52,274 bases of DNA from Oxalobacteraceae bacterium UBA6704 (GTDB lineage Bacteria; Pseudomonadota; Gammaproteobacteria; Burkholderiales; Burkholderiaceae_D). Location: positions 558-52,831 of the forward strand of contig DKJA01000034.1 of NCBI GenBank assembly GCA_002454505.1, given 5' to 3'. A model generated the notes under the pieces. That model searched no databases. It saw only the letters and a list, made by a program, of their open reading frames with translations, and was not told the origin of the DNA. How positions within the stretch are numbered: position 1 is the first letter of the stretch; every line of letters starts with the position of its first letter. The position numbers and the translations under genes are program-made. This document shows, in pieces, positions 1 through 9,733 of this stretch.

Positions 1-754
1 CCAGCGCGCCGCCGAACACGGACAGCACGGTCAGGTCGATGCCCACCAGGTTCAGGCTGAACAGCACGGCCAGCACGATCAGCAGCGCCCGCCCGACGCG
101 CGCCAGCACCACGCGCACGTTCGAGTTCAGCGTATCGACCACCATCAGCCGCTCTTCCAGCGCGGCGCCGGCCCACATCGCCAGCACCAGCGTCACCACC
201 ACGGAAATGACGCCCTGCCCGATCTCCGCTGCCGTCACCCGGTTCTTGCCGAGGTGGAGCGTGACGCTGTCGAGATAGTGATAGATGTCGTCCCAGTAGC
301 CGGTGATGTACAGCGCAAAGGCAAGCCACACGAGCAGCTGGAAGATCTTCTCGAACGTCAGCATCGCCGCGCCGATCTCGCCGCGGCGGGCAAACACGCG
401 CCGCAGCAGGTAGAACGTGAAGCGGATCACCGCCAGCGAACCCCAGATCGGCAGCGCCACCTTCAGCAGGTTGACCTGGTACCAGCGCTGCAGCACGATC
501 ATCGACAGCCACAGCAGGCAGACGATGGCCAGCGGCCCGATCACGCGGGCGAAACTCTCCAGGCCGAACAGCGCGACGCCGCCACGCGCTTCTCTCTGAA
601 CCTCCCGCTGCGCCAGCCGCTTGCGCAGCATGCCGGCCAGGATGGTGCCCAGCACGATGGACGCCACCAGCGCGCCCAGCTGCCACAGCAGGCCGGGATT
701 GCGCAGGTCACCCAGCAGGTCGTTCAGCAGTGCCGACAGCGGGATCTGCTTCAT
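1..754 (-). CDS. MscS-family mechanosensitive ion channel (C-terminus off left edge)
   Basis: Reading leftwards from the ATG at 754-752 there is an open frame to the window edge (about 251 residues). It begins MKQIPLSALLNDLLGDL and has several hydrophobic helices (about residues 26-46, 68-90, 95-115, 130-150 and two more). The last visible stretch, GIDLTVLSVFGGAL, is the start of the Gly/Ala-rich pore helix of MscS-type channels. The product should be an inner-membrane channel that opens under membrane tension and releases solutes on osmotic downshock. The long N-terminal membrane region suggests one of the larger MscS paralogues. The start lies one base past the stop of the upstream methyltransferase gene, so the two are probably cotranscribed and translationally coupled. 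The C-terminal beta domain is outside the window. Confidence 0.8.
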   Translation of the reverse strand, partial: MKQIPLSALLNDLLGDLRNPGLLWQLGALVASIVLGTILAGMLRKRLAQREVQREARGGVALFGLESFARVIGPLAIVCLLWLSMIVLQRWYQVNLLKVALPIWGSLAVIRFTFYLLRRVFARRGEIGAAMLTFEKIFQLLVWLAFALYITGYWDDIYHYLDSVTLHLGKNRVTAAEIGQGVISVVVTLVLAMWAGAALEERLMVVDTLNSNVRVVLARVGRALLIVLAVLFSLNLVGIDLTVLSVFGGAL

Positions 755-755
755 C

Positions 756-2063
756 TTATTCGTCGGCTGCTGCGTCTTCGGCCGGCACGTCCTTCGCCGC
801 CTTGGCCATGGCCTTGCGTTCGAACACGGCGGCGAAGAAGCCGTCCGTGTGGTGCTTGTGCGGCAGCAGCTTCAGGTAGTCGCCCATTTCCAGGTCGATC
901 TTCTGCTCGGCCAGCACCTTGTTCATCGGCACCAGTTCGAAGTCCGGGTGCGCGGCGATGAACTGCTCGGCAACCACATCGTTCTCTTCCTTCAGCAGGC
1001 TGCAGGTGGCGTACACCAGGCGGCCGCCCGCCTTGACGAGGCGCGCGGCACCGTCAAGGATGGCAACCTGCTTGTCGTGCATCTCGGCGATGGCGCTTTC
1101 CGGCTGGCGCCACTTGACGTCCGGATTGCGGCGCAGCGTGCCCATGCCGGAGCACGGCGCATCGACCAGCACGCGGTCGATCTTGCCGGCCAGGCGCTTG
1201 ATCTTCGCATCGCGCTCGTGGGCAATCGCCACCGGATGCACGTTCGACAGGCCGGAACGGGCCAGCCGCGGCTTCAGCTTGGCCAGGCGTTTTTCCGACA
1301 CGTCGAAGGCATACAGGCGACCCGTGTTGCGCATCTGCGCGCCCAGCGCCAGCGTCTTGCCGCCGGCACCGGCGCAGAAGTCCACCACCATCTCGCCGCG
1401 GCGGGCGCCGAGGATCTGGGCCAGCACCTGGCTGCCTTCGTCCTGCACTTCGATGGCGCCTTCCTTGAACAGCGGCAGGTTCTGCAGCGCCGGCTTCTTC
1501 AGCACGCGCAGGCCCAGTGCCGAGTACGGCGTTGCGGCGGCGGCGATCGGTGCTTCGGCCAGTTGCGCCATCACTTTTTCGCGGTCCGACTTCAGCGCAT
1601 TGACGCGCAGGTCCAGCGGTGCCGGCGTGTTCAGCGCATCGGCCAGTTGCAGCGCTTCGTCTTCGCCGTACTGTTCGGCGAGCTTTTCCCACAGCCATTT
1701 CGGCATATTCGTGCGCAGCGACTTGTGCAGCAGCGAACGGTCGATGTCTTTCATGCGAGTGAGGAATTCCGTCTCGTCGTCGGACAGGCCCGGCAGCGAT
1801 TCGATGCCGGCGGCATCGGCCATGCCCAGCAGCATCAGGCGGCGCATCGTCGCGCCACCGTTCGGCTCGGAGAATTCGGTGAAGAAGTTTTTATTGCGCA
1901 GTACCGCGTAGACGCAATCGGCAATCGCACCGCGTTCGCGGCCGCCGAGGCGGGCGTGGTCCTTGAAATAGCGCGACAGGGTGGTGTCGGCGGGCGCGGC
2001 AAAGCGCAAAATCTCGCGCAGCACGTCTTCGGCGCTGGCGAGTACTGCTGGAGGCAATCTCAT
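756..2063 (-). CDS. RsmB/NOP-family SAM-dependent rRNA cytosine-5 methyltransferase
   Basis: A 435-residue protein with an N-terminal NusB-like RNA-binding region (about 1-140) and a class I methyltransferase domain. The SAM-binding motif VDFCAGAGGKT is near residue 225. DAPCSGMG (Cys about 304) and YATCS (Cys about 352) are the paired motif IV and VI cysteines of m5C RNA methyltransferases; by family knowledge the TCS cysteine is the nucleophile. It probably methylates a cytosine of rRNA. Betaproteobacteria usually carry the true rsmB next to fmt, so this copy, between purN and an MscS gene, may be a paralogue with another target; I give no symbol. The stop lies 1 bp before the MscS start and the gene begins 18 bp after purN ends, so the three genes look like an operon. 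Confidence 0.88.
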   Translation of the reverse strand: MRLPPAVLASAEDVLREILRFAAPADTTLSRYFKDHARLGGRERGAIADCVYAVLRNKNFFTEFSEPNGGATMRRLMLLGMADAAGIESLPGLSDDETEFLTRMKDIDRSLLHKSLRTNMPKWLWEKLAEQYGEDEALQLADALNTPAPLDLRVNALKSDREKVMAQLAEAPIAAAATPYSALGLRVLKKPALQNLPLFKEGAIEVQDEGSQVLAQILGARRGEMVVDFCAGAGGKTLALGAQMRNTGRLYAFDVSEKRLAKLKPRLARSGLSNVHPVAIAHERDAKIKRLAGKIDRVLVDAPCSGMGTLRRNPDVKWRQPESAIAEMHDKQVAILDGAARLVKAGGRLVYATCSLLKEENDVVAEQFIAAHPDFELVPMNKVLAEQKIDLEMGDYLKLLPHKHHTDGFFAAVFERKAMAKAAKDVPAEDAAADE

Positions 2064-2081
2064 GGGAATCCTGGTGATGAA

Positions 2082-2699
2082 TTAAGGTCGGGGATTGTGC
2101 GGGCCAAAAACGCGGCCATCCTCGACGGTGAGTTTATCTTCGATGAACCAGCGCACGGCGCGCGGGTACAGCACATGTTCTTGTGTCAGCACGCGGGCGG
2201 CCAGCGTCTGCGGCGTGTCGCCCGGCAGCAGCGGCACGCGGGCCTGGTCGACCATCGGGCCGTGGTCCAGCTCGGCGGTGACGAAGTGCACCGTCGCGCC
2301 GTGCTCGGCATCGCCGGCGGCAATCGCCGCCTCGTGAGTATGCAGGCCCGGGTACAGCGGCAGCAGCGACGGGTGGATGTTCAGCATGCGGCCCGCGTAA
2401 TGCTCGACGAAGGCCGGCGTCAGAATGCGCATGAAGCCGGCCAGCACGACAAGATCCGGCGCATAACCGTCGATGACGGCCTGCAGCGCGGCATCGAACG
2501 CTTCGCGGGTCGGGTAATCCTTGTTCGGGACGACGGCGGTGGGGATGCCACGCGCGGCGGCAAAGTCCAGCCCGCCGGCATCGGCACGGTTGCTGATCAC
2601 GGCCGCGATGCGGGCCGGCCACTGCTCGGCCTCGGCCGCGCGCACGACGGCTTCCATATTGCTGCCGCGTCCGGAAATGAGGATGACGATATTTTTCAT
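2082..2699 (-). CDS. purN: phosphoribosylglycinamide formyltransferase (GAR transformylase)
   Basis: PurN transfers the formyl group of 10-formyl-tetrahydrofolate to GAR in cytoplasmic purine synthesis. The 205-residue protein starts MKNIVILISGRGSNM, with the phosphate-binding loop at residues 10-14. The catalytic triad is visible as Asn107 and His109 in NIHPSLLP and Asp145 in ELDHGP, matching E. coli Asn106/His108/Asp144. Length agrees with the usual 210 or so. The frame stays open upstream to 2735, but the family N-terminus begins at the ATG at 2699, which I chose. A palindromic repeat (2743-2815) lies directly upstream and may affect expression. folD, also in one-carbon metabolism, is elsewhere in this window and not linked. 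Confidence 0.95.
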   Translation of the reverse strand: MKNIVILISGRGSNMEAVVRAAEAEQWPARIAAVISNRADAGGLDFAAARGIPTAVVPNKDYPTREAFDAALQAVIDGYAPDLVVLAGFMRILTPAFVEHYAGRMLNIHPSLLPLYPGLHTHEAAIAAGDAEHGATVHFVTAELDHGPMVDQARVPLLPGDTPQTLAARVLTQEHVLYPRAVRWFIEDKLTVEDGRVFGPHNPRP

Positions 2700-2742
2700 G
2701 GCCGACATTGTACCTGCTGCCGCAGAGCGGTCCAAGAATGCC

Positions 2743-2815
2743 GGCGGGGACTGTCCCCAAAGGGGACTATCCCCGGGGTTGCCTCTGACTTGCGCAGGAA
2801 ACCCGCCGGGGACGG
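2743..2815. repeat. family A palindromic repeat, two tandem cores
   Basis: GGGGACTGTCCCC (2746-2758) and GGGGACTATCCCC (2762-2774) are separated by AAA. The second core continues into CGGGGTTGC, the same flank as the copies at 46072 and 49581. A degenerate inverted arm (ACCCGCCGGGGACGG) follows at about 2800-2815, so this looks like a decayed REPIN-like pair. It sits between the barstar-like gene and purN, which have the same orientation. Confidence 0.8.
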
Positions 2816-2825
2816 AAATACTAGC

Positions 2826-3224
2826 CTACTCGAACGAGTAAAACACCCTGAACGCCACCTTCTTCTCGGCCCAGTAATCAGCCGCATCCCGGAACACGTC
2901 GAGCAGCGTCTCGCGCGCTTCGCGGTCGAACTTCTGGGTATTCGGCAGCTGCTCGAGCACGATCACGAAGCCGGGCTGCTCGCCGGCCTGGGCAAGCGTC
3001 TCCGTCAGGGTGGTGCGCAGTGCATCGAAATTCTTGCCGCAGGGCTTGGGAAACCGGAAAGCTTCCGCGATGATGCCCAGGACTTGCTGCTTGGTCAGGC
3101 CGGCGTTGCAGTGTGCGTACAAAAAATGCTGGCCCAGGCGGCCGGCCTCCTCTTGCAGTTCAGTGACTCGGAATGCCCGGATGGACTGAACGAGGTTGGG
3201 CGGCACGGTTAAGAACAAACTCAT
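2826..3224 (-). CDS. barstar-family (barnase inhibitor-like) protein
   Basis: A 132-residue acidic protein resembling barstar, the small alpha/beta inhibitor that plugs the active site of barnase-type ribonucleases. The recognisable part is the segment FRFPKPCGKNFDALRTTLTE (about 57-76), which matches the barstar helix containing YxxNxDALxDxLT, followed by a hydrophobic strand (FVIVLEQLP) and a C-terminal helix-strand. It is longer than barstar (about 90 residues) through an N-terminal extension. The usual context is next to a secreted ribonuclease gene, but no barnase-like frame lies on either side: upstream is a 480-bp gap, downstream a repeat and purN. It is therefore an orphan immunity-type protein, or acts on a distant ribonuclease. 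Confidence 0.75.
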   Translation of the reverse strand: MSLFLTVPPNLVQSIRAFRVTELQEEAGRLGQHFLYAHCNAGLTKQQVLGIIAEAFRFPKPCGKNFDALRTTLTETLAQAGEQPGFVIVLEQLPNTQKFDREARETLLDVFRDAADYWAEKKVAFRVFYSFE

Positions 3225-3707
3225 TTTTCCCTCAAATCGACCTGTGTATGTACGGTTATCTTTTTGCTATAGTTGAAGGCACCTGTACACGGACACTGCA
3301 TGGTATGCATGTCACTGCGGCGGGTCACTGCGCCGGCAGCGCTAGTCGTAGTTTCTCTCCGTCAATTCGATCCCTAGAGTATAAGGGTAACGTGTTGTCC
3401 AGCATGAATCAACTCGAATATGGTTTCGCGCGCAAGATTTGTTAAAAACGGGTCATAAATCGGGCAGGGCCGGAACGCTTTCAGCCTCTTTTAAGCAGAC
3501 TTGCCGACAATTCCGCGCCAGCGCGGCGCCCTGCCCCGGGTTACAATTTGTTGCCATCAGCACAGCCGGGCGCCCCGCGACCGCGTTACCATTGAACTGT
3601 GCATTCCTGGCGCATTTCGTTACGCATTTCGTTACGCATTTCGTTAAATCGCGGGCAGGCATGCGAATCGGAAGCAGAACAAGATCATTACATATAGAGG
3701 TAGTCAA
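3225..3707. other. 483-bp intergenic region without a gene
   Basis: Divergent gap between the barstar-like gene (minus) and the glycine-zipper gene (plus). Short frames occur on both strands but none has a ribosome-binding site or familiar composition. The one clear structure is a 12-bp tandem repeat at 3611-3646. The sequence AGAGGTAG before the ATG at 3708 is a plausible ribosome-binding site for the plus-strand gene. I found no convincing -35/-10 pair. Confidence 0.6.
3611..3646. repeat. three tandem copies of the 12-mer CGCATTTCGTTA
   Basis: Three perfect head-to-tail copies lie about 60 bp before the start of the glycine-zipper gene, within its likely promoter or leader. They could be stacked binding sites or a slippage-prone microsatellite. 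Each copy includes CGCATTT, resembling half of the palindrome upstream of aceE, but the resemblance is short. Confidence 0.9.
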
Positions 3708-4217
3708 ATGAAGCTACAAGCCAAACTGATGCTGTCGGCACTGCTGGTCGGCTCGCTGCCTGCCGTGCAGGCCGCCGATTTCGAAGACTTCGGCCGCGTC
3801 GTGCGCGTCACCCCGCGCGTCGAGCAGTACAACCAGCCGCGCCAGGAATGCCGTACCGAATACGTGCAGGTGCAGCAGCCGGCGCAGCGCAGCGCGGGCG
3901 GCTCGATCGTCGGCGGCATCGCCGGCGCGCTGCTGGGCAGCCAGGTGGGCAGCGGCAATGGTCGCACTGCCGCCGCGGCAGCCGGCGCGATTGCCGGTGC
4001 CGTCGTGGGCGACCGCGTGGACAACCGCGACGCCCAGCCGGGTGGCGTGCAGGAACAGGCCGTCAAGCAGTGCCGCACCGTCGAGCACTGGGAATCGCGC
4101 ACCACCGGCTACGAAGTCGTCTACGACTACCGCGGCCGCAACTACACCAGCGTGATGTCGTACGACCCGGGCGAGCGCGTGCGCCTGCGCGTGTCCGTCG
4201 AACCGATGCAGAACTGA
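3708..4217 (+). CDS. glycine-zipper 2TM-domain envelope protein
   Basis: A 169-residue exported protein. A signal peptide ends around residue 22 (AVQA). The centre (about 64-104) is a Gly/Ala-rich double segment, SIVGGIAGALLGSQVG and then AAAGAIAGAVVGDRV, the small-residue pattern of the glycine-zipper 2TM/Rickettsia 17-kDa antigen family. Cys48 and Cys122 flank the zipper and may form a disulphide. The C-terminal part (EVVYDYRGRNYTSVMSYDPGERVRLRV) is the typical beta-rich tail. Members are outer-membrane or periplasmic proteins of poorly defined role, perhaps in envelope integrity. The start has AGAGGTAG upstream. A strong hairpin terminator follows, so it is probably a single-gene transcript. 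Confidence 0.85.
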   Translation: MKLQAKLMLSALLVGSLPAVQAADFEDFGRVVRVTPRVEQYNQPRQECRTEYVQVQQPAQRSAGGSIVGGIAGALLGSQVGSGNGRTAAAAAGAIAGAVVGDRVDNRDAQPGGVQEQAVKQCRTVEHWESRTTGYEVVYDYRGRNYTSVMSYDPGERVRLRVSVEPMQN

Positions 4218-4239
4218 TTGTTTCAGCACTCCTGCACAG

Positions 4240-4267
4240 CTGCCGGCCCGCGATGGCCGGCAGTTTT
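4240..4267 (+). terminator. rho-independent terminator after the glycine-zipper gene
   Basis: Perfect 9-bp stem CTGCCGGCC/GGCCGGCAG with a 6-nt loop, followed by TTTT. It lies 23 bp after the stop codon. Confidence 0.8.
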
Positions 4268-4338
4268 CATTTGTGCGCTTCCCTTGCATCGCGACAAAGC
4301 GGCACGGGATAATAGCCGTCAATTCCCGGACTCCCACC

Positions 4339-5166
4339 ATGCTGATCAAACGTAAATCCATCGAAAAAGAAGAATCGTCCCGCCCGGCCCGCAAGTTGAT
4401 CGATCAGCCGGCGCCGGTCAAATCCGCGCCGCGCAAACCGAAATATGCTCCCGTGACGCTGTCCGAGCAGGACGGCGTGCGCTACCTGCACTTCGGCACC
4501 GAGTGGGTGCAGGGTGCGATGCGCATCCGCAAGCCCGACTGGCCGGAACTGGAATACGCGCAGCAGATGATGGCGTGGATGCTGTGGAACGACAGCCCCC
4601 GCCACATCGCCCAGCTGGGCCTGGGCACGGCCGCGCTGACCAAGTTCTGCTATAAAAACTGGCCGGAGGCGCAGGTGACCGCGGTGGAACTGAACCCGCA
4701 CGTGATCACCATCTGCCACTCGATGTTCAAGCTGCCGCAGGACGACGCGCGCCTGCACGTGCTGGAGATGGATGCGATGGACTTCGTTAACGACAGCGCC
4801 AACCACGGCACGCTCGATGCGCTGCAGGTGGACCTGTACGACGCCACGGCGCGCGGCCCCGTGCTCGACTCGGCCGAGTTCTACCAGGCCTGCGCCGCCT
4901 GCCTGCACGACGACGGCATCATGACGGTGAACCTGTTCGGCGACCACCCCAGCTATGCGAAGAACCTGAAGGCGATGAAGTTCGCCTTTGCCCAGGTGGT
5001 CAGCCTGCCCGAGGTCCACGACGGCAATGTGGTGGCCATCGCGTTCAAGAAGGCGCGCACCATCGATCCCGCCGCGCTGGCCGACCGCGCGCAGCAGATC
5101 GTCACGCAAACGAAGCTGCCGGCGAAGTCCTGGGTCAAGGGACTGGCCGCGATGACGCAAGGCTGA
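4339..5166 (+). CDS. spermidine-synthase-like class I methyltransferase-fold protein
   Basis: A 275-residue protein with the Rossmann-type fold of spermidine synthases. Motif I appears as IAQLGLGTAALTKF (about 94-107), followed by VTAVELNPHVI with the acidic ribose-binding residue, and LDALQVDLYDATARGP, corresponding to the aminopropyltransferase acidic loop. The N-terminal 40 residues are basic and low in complexity. Proteins of this type in betaproteobacteria are annotated as spermidine synthase-like; whether this one makes polyamines is not evident. The frame is open from 4273, but the ATG at 4339 gives the more plausible N-terminus (MLIKRKS). Its stop is 2 bp before the ATPase start at 5169, so the genes are likely cotranscribed. 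Confidence 0.75.
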   Translation: MLIKRKSIEKEESSRPARKLIDQPAPVKSAPRKPKYAPVTLSEQDGVRYLHFGTEWVQGAMRIRKPDWPELEYAQQMMAWMLWNDSPRHIAQLGLGTAALTKFCYKNWPEAQVTAVELNPHVITICHSMFKLPQDDARLHVLEMDAMDFVNDSANHGTLDALQVDLYDATARGPVLDSAEFYQACAACLHDDGIMTVNLFGDHPSYAKNLKAMKFAFAQVVSLPEVHDGNVVAIAFKKARTIDPAALADRAQQIVTQTKLPAKSWVKGLAAMTQG

Positions 5167-5168
5167 CC

Positions 5169-6938
<1,770 letters not shown>

Positions 6939-6958
6939 TGCTTTGTTTGCAGCGGGAC

Positions 6959-6987
6959 TTGGCATTCCGGCAGCGGGTGTATATAAT
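6959..6987 (+). promoter_or_regulatory. sigma70-type promoter of tRNA-Lys
   Basis: TTGGCA (6959-6964), 17-bp spacer, perfect TATAAT (6982-6987), 12 bp before the mature tRNA 5' end. A strong stable-RNA promoter. Confidence 0.85.
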
Positions 6988-6999
6988 ACGGCCTCTTTC

Positions 7000-7075
7000 G
7001 GGTCGTTAGCTCAGCTGGTAGAGCAGCGGACTTTTAATCCGTTGGTCGCAGGTTCGAATCCCGCACGGCCTACCA
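7000..7075 (+). tRNA. tRNA-Lys (anticodon TTT)
   Basis: A 76-nt cloverleaf folds by eye: acceptor stem GGGTCGT/ACGGCCT (two G-U pairs), D arm GCTC..GAGC, anticodon stem GCGGA/TCCGT with loop CTTTTAA (anticodon TTT), T arm GCAGG TTCGAAT CCCGC, and encoded CCA at 7073-7075. It reads AAA/AAG lysine codons. It is preceded by a near-consensus promoter and followed by a strong hairpin at 7106. Confidence 0.97.
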
Positions 7076-7105
7076 CGAATTTAGCAGCAGCAGTAGCAAG
7101 ATCAG

Positions 7106-7137
7106 AAAAGCCAACCGCATGCGGTTGGCTTTTTTGT
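7106..7137. terminator. bidirectional terminator between tRNA-Lys and the royal-jelly-type gene
   Basis: The palindrome AAAAGCCAACCGCATGCGGT continues through TGGC into a T-run (7131-7135). The A-run on the other side lets it also stop transcription of the minus-strand gene ending at 7183. Confidence 0.85.
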
Positions 7138-7182
7138 TTTGGGGGCCCAGGCGGCTTCAATGCCCGGCTTCCGTTTCCGACA

Positions 7183-8322
7183 TCAATTCCCCATCTTCAA
7201 CCGCCACAACGACGTCGGCAGCGCGATCGGCGCGTCCGGCTTGAAGAAGGCCGAATCCTGGATGCGCGACGTGGTCACGTACACGCTGCCATCCGGCCCC
7301 TGGCTGAACGTGTCCGGCCAGCGCAGGCGCGCGTCGCGCAGGATGGTGCGGGGTTCGGTGCCCGGCAGGTTCAGGTTGCGTACCTTGACCGAGTCATCCT
7401 CCGGCGACGTGACGTACATGATCTTGCCCGCCCTGTCGATCAGCAGGCCGTCGGCCACGCCATTGCGGCCCACCGTCTCCACCTTGCCGGCAATGTCCTG
7501 GCCGTTCCAGCCCTCTTCCACCAGCGCAGAAGTGGCGATGCGGTACAACGTGTCGCCCTTGATGGCCTGCCAGTACAGCCAGGCGCCGTCCGGCGTCAGC
7601 GCGATGCCGTCGGCGGCGAATTCGACGCCCTTGCCGTCAGGCCGCCGCAGCGGCTTGCCATCGGCCTTCACGACGAGCCCCTTCTTCGGCTGCGTGGACG
7701 GGTCGCCGTCCAGCAGCCGCTTCGCCTCGCCCGTGCCCAGGTCGACGACGACGATCGCACCGCGCACGCCCGAGTCGGTGATGTAGGCCCATTTGCCGTC
7801 CGGCGAGAAGCGCACGTCGTTCAGGTAGGAGCCCTGCAGCGCCACGTCTTCCGGGAAGCGGATGTTCTGCAGCACGGTGTTCGATGCGAGACTGACACGC
7901 ACCAGCTTCGGCCCGCCCGGCACGATGGTCGCCTGCGCCGGCGCGGCCGGGTCGAGCACCCACAGATTGCCCTTGCCGTCCGCGACGACGCTTTGCACGC
8001 ACACCCAGTGCTCGCCGGGCGACAGCTCATCCTTGCGCGCATTGCGCCACGCGTTCCACTCCTCGTTCGGGAACGGCCGCACGGCGCCATCCTCCAGTTC
8101 CGCCACGGAGACCGGCGAGTCTTCCGTCCAGCGGGGAAAATTGACGAAGATGCGGTTGTCTTCGGCGACCGTGACGCCGGTCACCTGGTGGCCGAAGTCG
8201 GCCACCTTTTCCAGCGTGACGCCGCGTGCGGCCGGCACGACCTGGGCGTTGGTTGGCGCTGCCATGACGGCGGCGGCGGCGAGCGTGGCAGACCAGCGGG
8301 CAAGACGAAAGCGGGAGATCAT
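7183..8322 (-). CDS. major royal jelly / yellow-family secreted beta-propeller protein
   Basis: A 379-residue exported protein related to the bacterial branch of the major royal jelly/yellow family (often annotated L-dopachrome tautomerase-related). A signal peptide (MISRFRLARWSATLAAAAVM, cleavage near TNA) precedes strands typical of a six-bladed propeller: ITGVTV-type openings, IFVNFPRW, WVCVQSVVADGKGNLWVLD, SYLNDVRFSPDGKWAYITDSG and DGIALTPDGAWLYW. The reaction and ligand are unknown; relatives are periplasmic or secreted. I took the ATG at 8322 because it opens a clean signal peptide and has AAAGGA about 8 bp upstream; the frame continues upstream to 8379 without a signal. It diverges from the SMR pump gene and shows no operon partner. 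Confidence 0.8.
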   Translation of the reverse strand: MISRFRLARWSATLAAAAVMAAPTNAQVVPAARGVTLEKVADFGHQVTGVTVAEDNRIFVNFPRWTEDSPVSVAELEDGAVRPFPNEEWNAWRNARKDELSPGEHWVCVQSVVADGKGNLWVLDPAAPAQATIVPGGPKLVRVSLASNTVLQNIRFPEDVALQGSYLNDVRFSPDGKWAYITDSGVRGAIVVVDLGTGEAKRLLDGDPSTQPKKGLVVKADGKPLRRPDGKGVEFAADGIALTPDGAWLYWQAIKGDTLYRIATSALVEEGWNGQDIAGKVETVGRNGVADGLLIDRAGKIMYVTSPEDDSVKVRNLNLPGTEPRTILRDARLRWPDTFSQGPDGSVYVTTSRIQDSAFFKPDAPIALPTSLWRLKMGN

Positions 8323-8457
8323 TGGCGCATTCCTTTCCAGGGTAACGGCGACTGCAGACGGGAGCCGATGATGGCACACGAAGCCGATGTTTCGGCAAGG
8401 TAGCGAATCGCCGGCGCACGTCTGCTACAGTGCGCCCTTTGCCATGAAAGGAAAGCG

Positions 8458-8787
8458 ATGAACTGGTTGTATCTCGCCATTGCGATCGTGTCGGAAGTGA
8501 TCGCCACCTCCGCGCTGAAATCGTCGGAAGGCTTTACCCGCATCGGACCGTCGGCGCTCGTCGTCGTCGGCTACGGCATCGCCTTCTACATGCTGTCGCA
8601 AACGCTGAAGACGATCCCGATGGGCGTGGCGTATGCCGTGTGGTCCGGCGCCGGCATCGTGCTGATCACGCTGGTCGGCTACTTCTTCTTCCGGCAGCGG
8701 CTGGACCTGCCGGCGCTGGCCGGCATCGGGCTGATCGTCGCCGGCGTCATCGTGATGCAGGTCTTTTCAAAGACTGCCGGACACTGA
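8458..8787 (+). CDS. small multidrug resistance (SMR) efflux transporter, EmrE-like
   Basis: A 109-residue protein with four transmembrane helices. The essential membrane-embedded glutamate is Glu13 in AIAIVSEVIATSALK. Other EmrE hallmarks are visible: SEGFTR, the IPMGVAYAVWSGAGIVLI stretch including the conserved tryptophan, and FFFRQRLDLPALAGIGLIVAGV. Members act as antiparallel dimers exchanging protons for quaternary-ammonium or other cationic compounds across the inner membrane. The close match to EmrE around SEGFTR and YAVWSG argues for the drug exporter branch rather than the guanidinium (Gdx/SugE) branch, though this was not tested by alignment. AAAGGAAA precedes the start. The convergent LprI-like gene ends 2 bp beyond its stop. 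Confidence 0.92.
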   Translation: MNWLYLAIAIVSEVIATSALKSSEGFTRIGPSALVVVGYGIAFYMLSQTLKTIPMGVAYAVWSGAGIVLITLVGYFFFRQRLDLPALAGIGLIVAGVIVMQVFSKTAGH

Positions 8788-8788
8788 G

Positions 8789-9733
8789 TCACTGCAGCCA
8801 CTCCCGCAGCTGTGCGGTACGGCGCTCGGTAAGGCGCTGCTGCCATGCGGCGGCGGGAACGGCCGGATAACGCGCGGCGCCGAATGCGGCCCAGGCGTCG
8901 CGGTATTTCAGCCACGCGCGCTGGGCCGCGCGGATGCCGTCCTTGGTGACTGTCGTGTCGCGCAGTTCCCCTTCTGCGTTCGTCGGCAAGGCCATCACCT
9001 TGCGGTAGGCGTCGTTGAGGGCCTTGTCGGCTGCCGCATAAGTTTGTTCCGTACCGCGCGGCAGGTCGCCTTTTTCGGCAGCGCGCAGGTCAGCCAGGAA
9101 GGCGTCGTCGATCGCCACGCGCGCCTCGCTGACGAACGCCGCGCGCATCGATCCCGATAAATCCGTTTCGTCACGGCTGGAGCGCTCGGCGTAGACGTCG
9201 ACGGCCTTCTGCAGCGCGGTGTAGCGCTCGCGCTGCGCCGCCGTGAAGGCTTTCGACACTGCGGCCAGTTCGGTATCGCGCACCGATTTCTTCGCACGTT
9301 CCGCCACGCCGGCGCAGAAGCCCGTCATCAGGCCGCTGGTGGCGTCGTCGCACAGGTCGATCGGCTTTTTATCGGTGCCGGCCTTCATGGCCTGCAGGTG
9401 TTCGACGCGCAGCTTCAGTTCCATTGCCGCGCTGTCGATGCGGCAGGCATGCGTGATGGCGCGGTCGATGTCGCGCTTCACGCCCTGGCCGTTCGCGTAC
9501 AACATCATCAGGACGGCATCGTTGTTGTCCTGCGTCGCGCATTGCAGCACGCCTTGCCAGTCGGGGTTCTTGTCGCCGCGGGCGACATAGTACTTGCCGA
9601 TCGGGTTGCAGCCTTCGTAGCCCTTGAAGATGATCGGGTCCTGCGGCTGGCCCGCCGGGCAGGCGGCCGGTGCCGCGTGGACTTGCACTGCCAGGCTGGC
9701 CAGCAGCAAGCCAGCCATCGACCGCGGCGTCAT
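8789..9733 (-). CDS. LprI/DUF1311-domain secreted protein
   Basis: A 314-residue exported protein. A signal peptide (MTPRSMAGLLLASLAVQVHA) precedes a Cys-containing N-terminal region (CPAGQ...GYEGCNPIG) and a helical middle with cysteines. The C-terminal part (about 195-314) fits the lysozyme-inhibitor LprI/DUF1311 pattern: AYRKVMALP, and then the characteristic IRAAQRAWLKYRDAWAAFGA. LprI of mycobacteria inhibits lysozyme; function in betaproteobacteria is untested. The same frame is open far upstream (to 10408), but that part is antisense or out of frame to the PhzF-like gene. The ATG at 9733 overlaps the PhzF stop (ATGA), showing tight coupling to that gene. Confidence 0.78.
   Translation of the reverse strand: MTPRSMAGLLLASLAVQVHAAPAACPAGQPQDPIIFKGYEGCNPIGKYYVARGDKNPDWQGVLQCATQDNNDAVLMMLYANGQGVKRDIDRAITHACRIDSAAMELKLRVEHLQAMKAGTDKKPIDLCDDATSGLMTGFCAGVAERAKKSVRDTELAAVSKAFTAAQRERYTALQKAVDVYAERSSRDETDLSGSMRAAFVSEARVAIDDAFLADLRAAEKGDLPRGTEQTYAAADKALNDAYRKVMALPTNAEGELRDTTVTKDGIRAAQRAWLKYRDAWAAFGAARYPAVPAAAWQQRLTERRTAQLREWLQ

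Noticed and set aside
3453..3707. 84-codon minus-strand frame, possible barstar partner
   Set aside because: It spans the 12-bp tandem repeats (giving TKCVTKCVTKC), has no ribonuclease motif and no ribosome-binding site.
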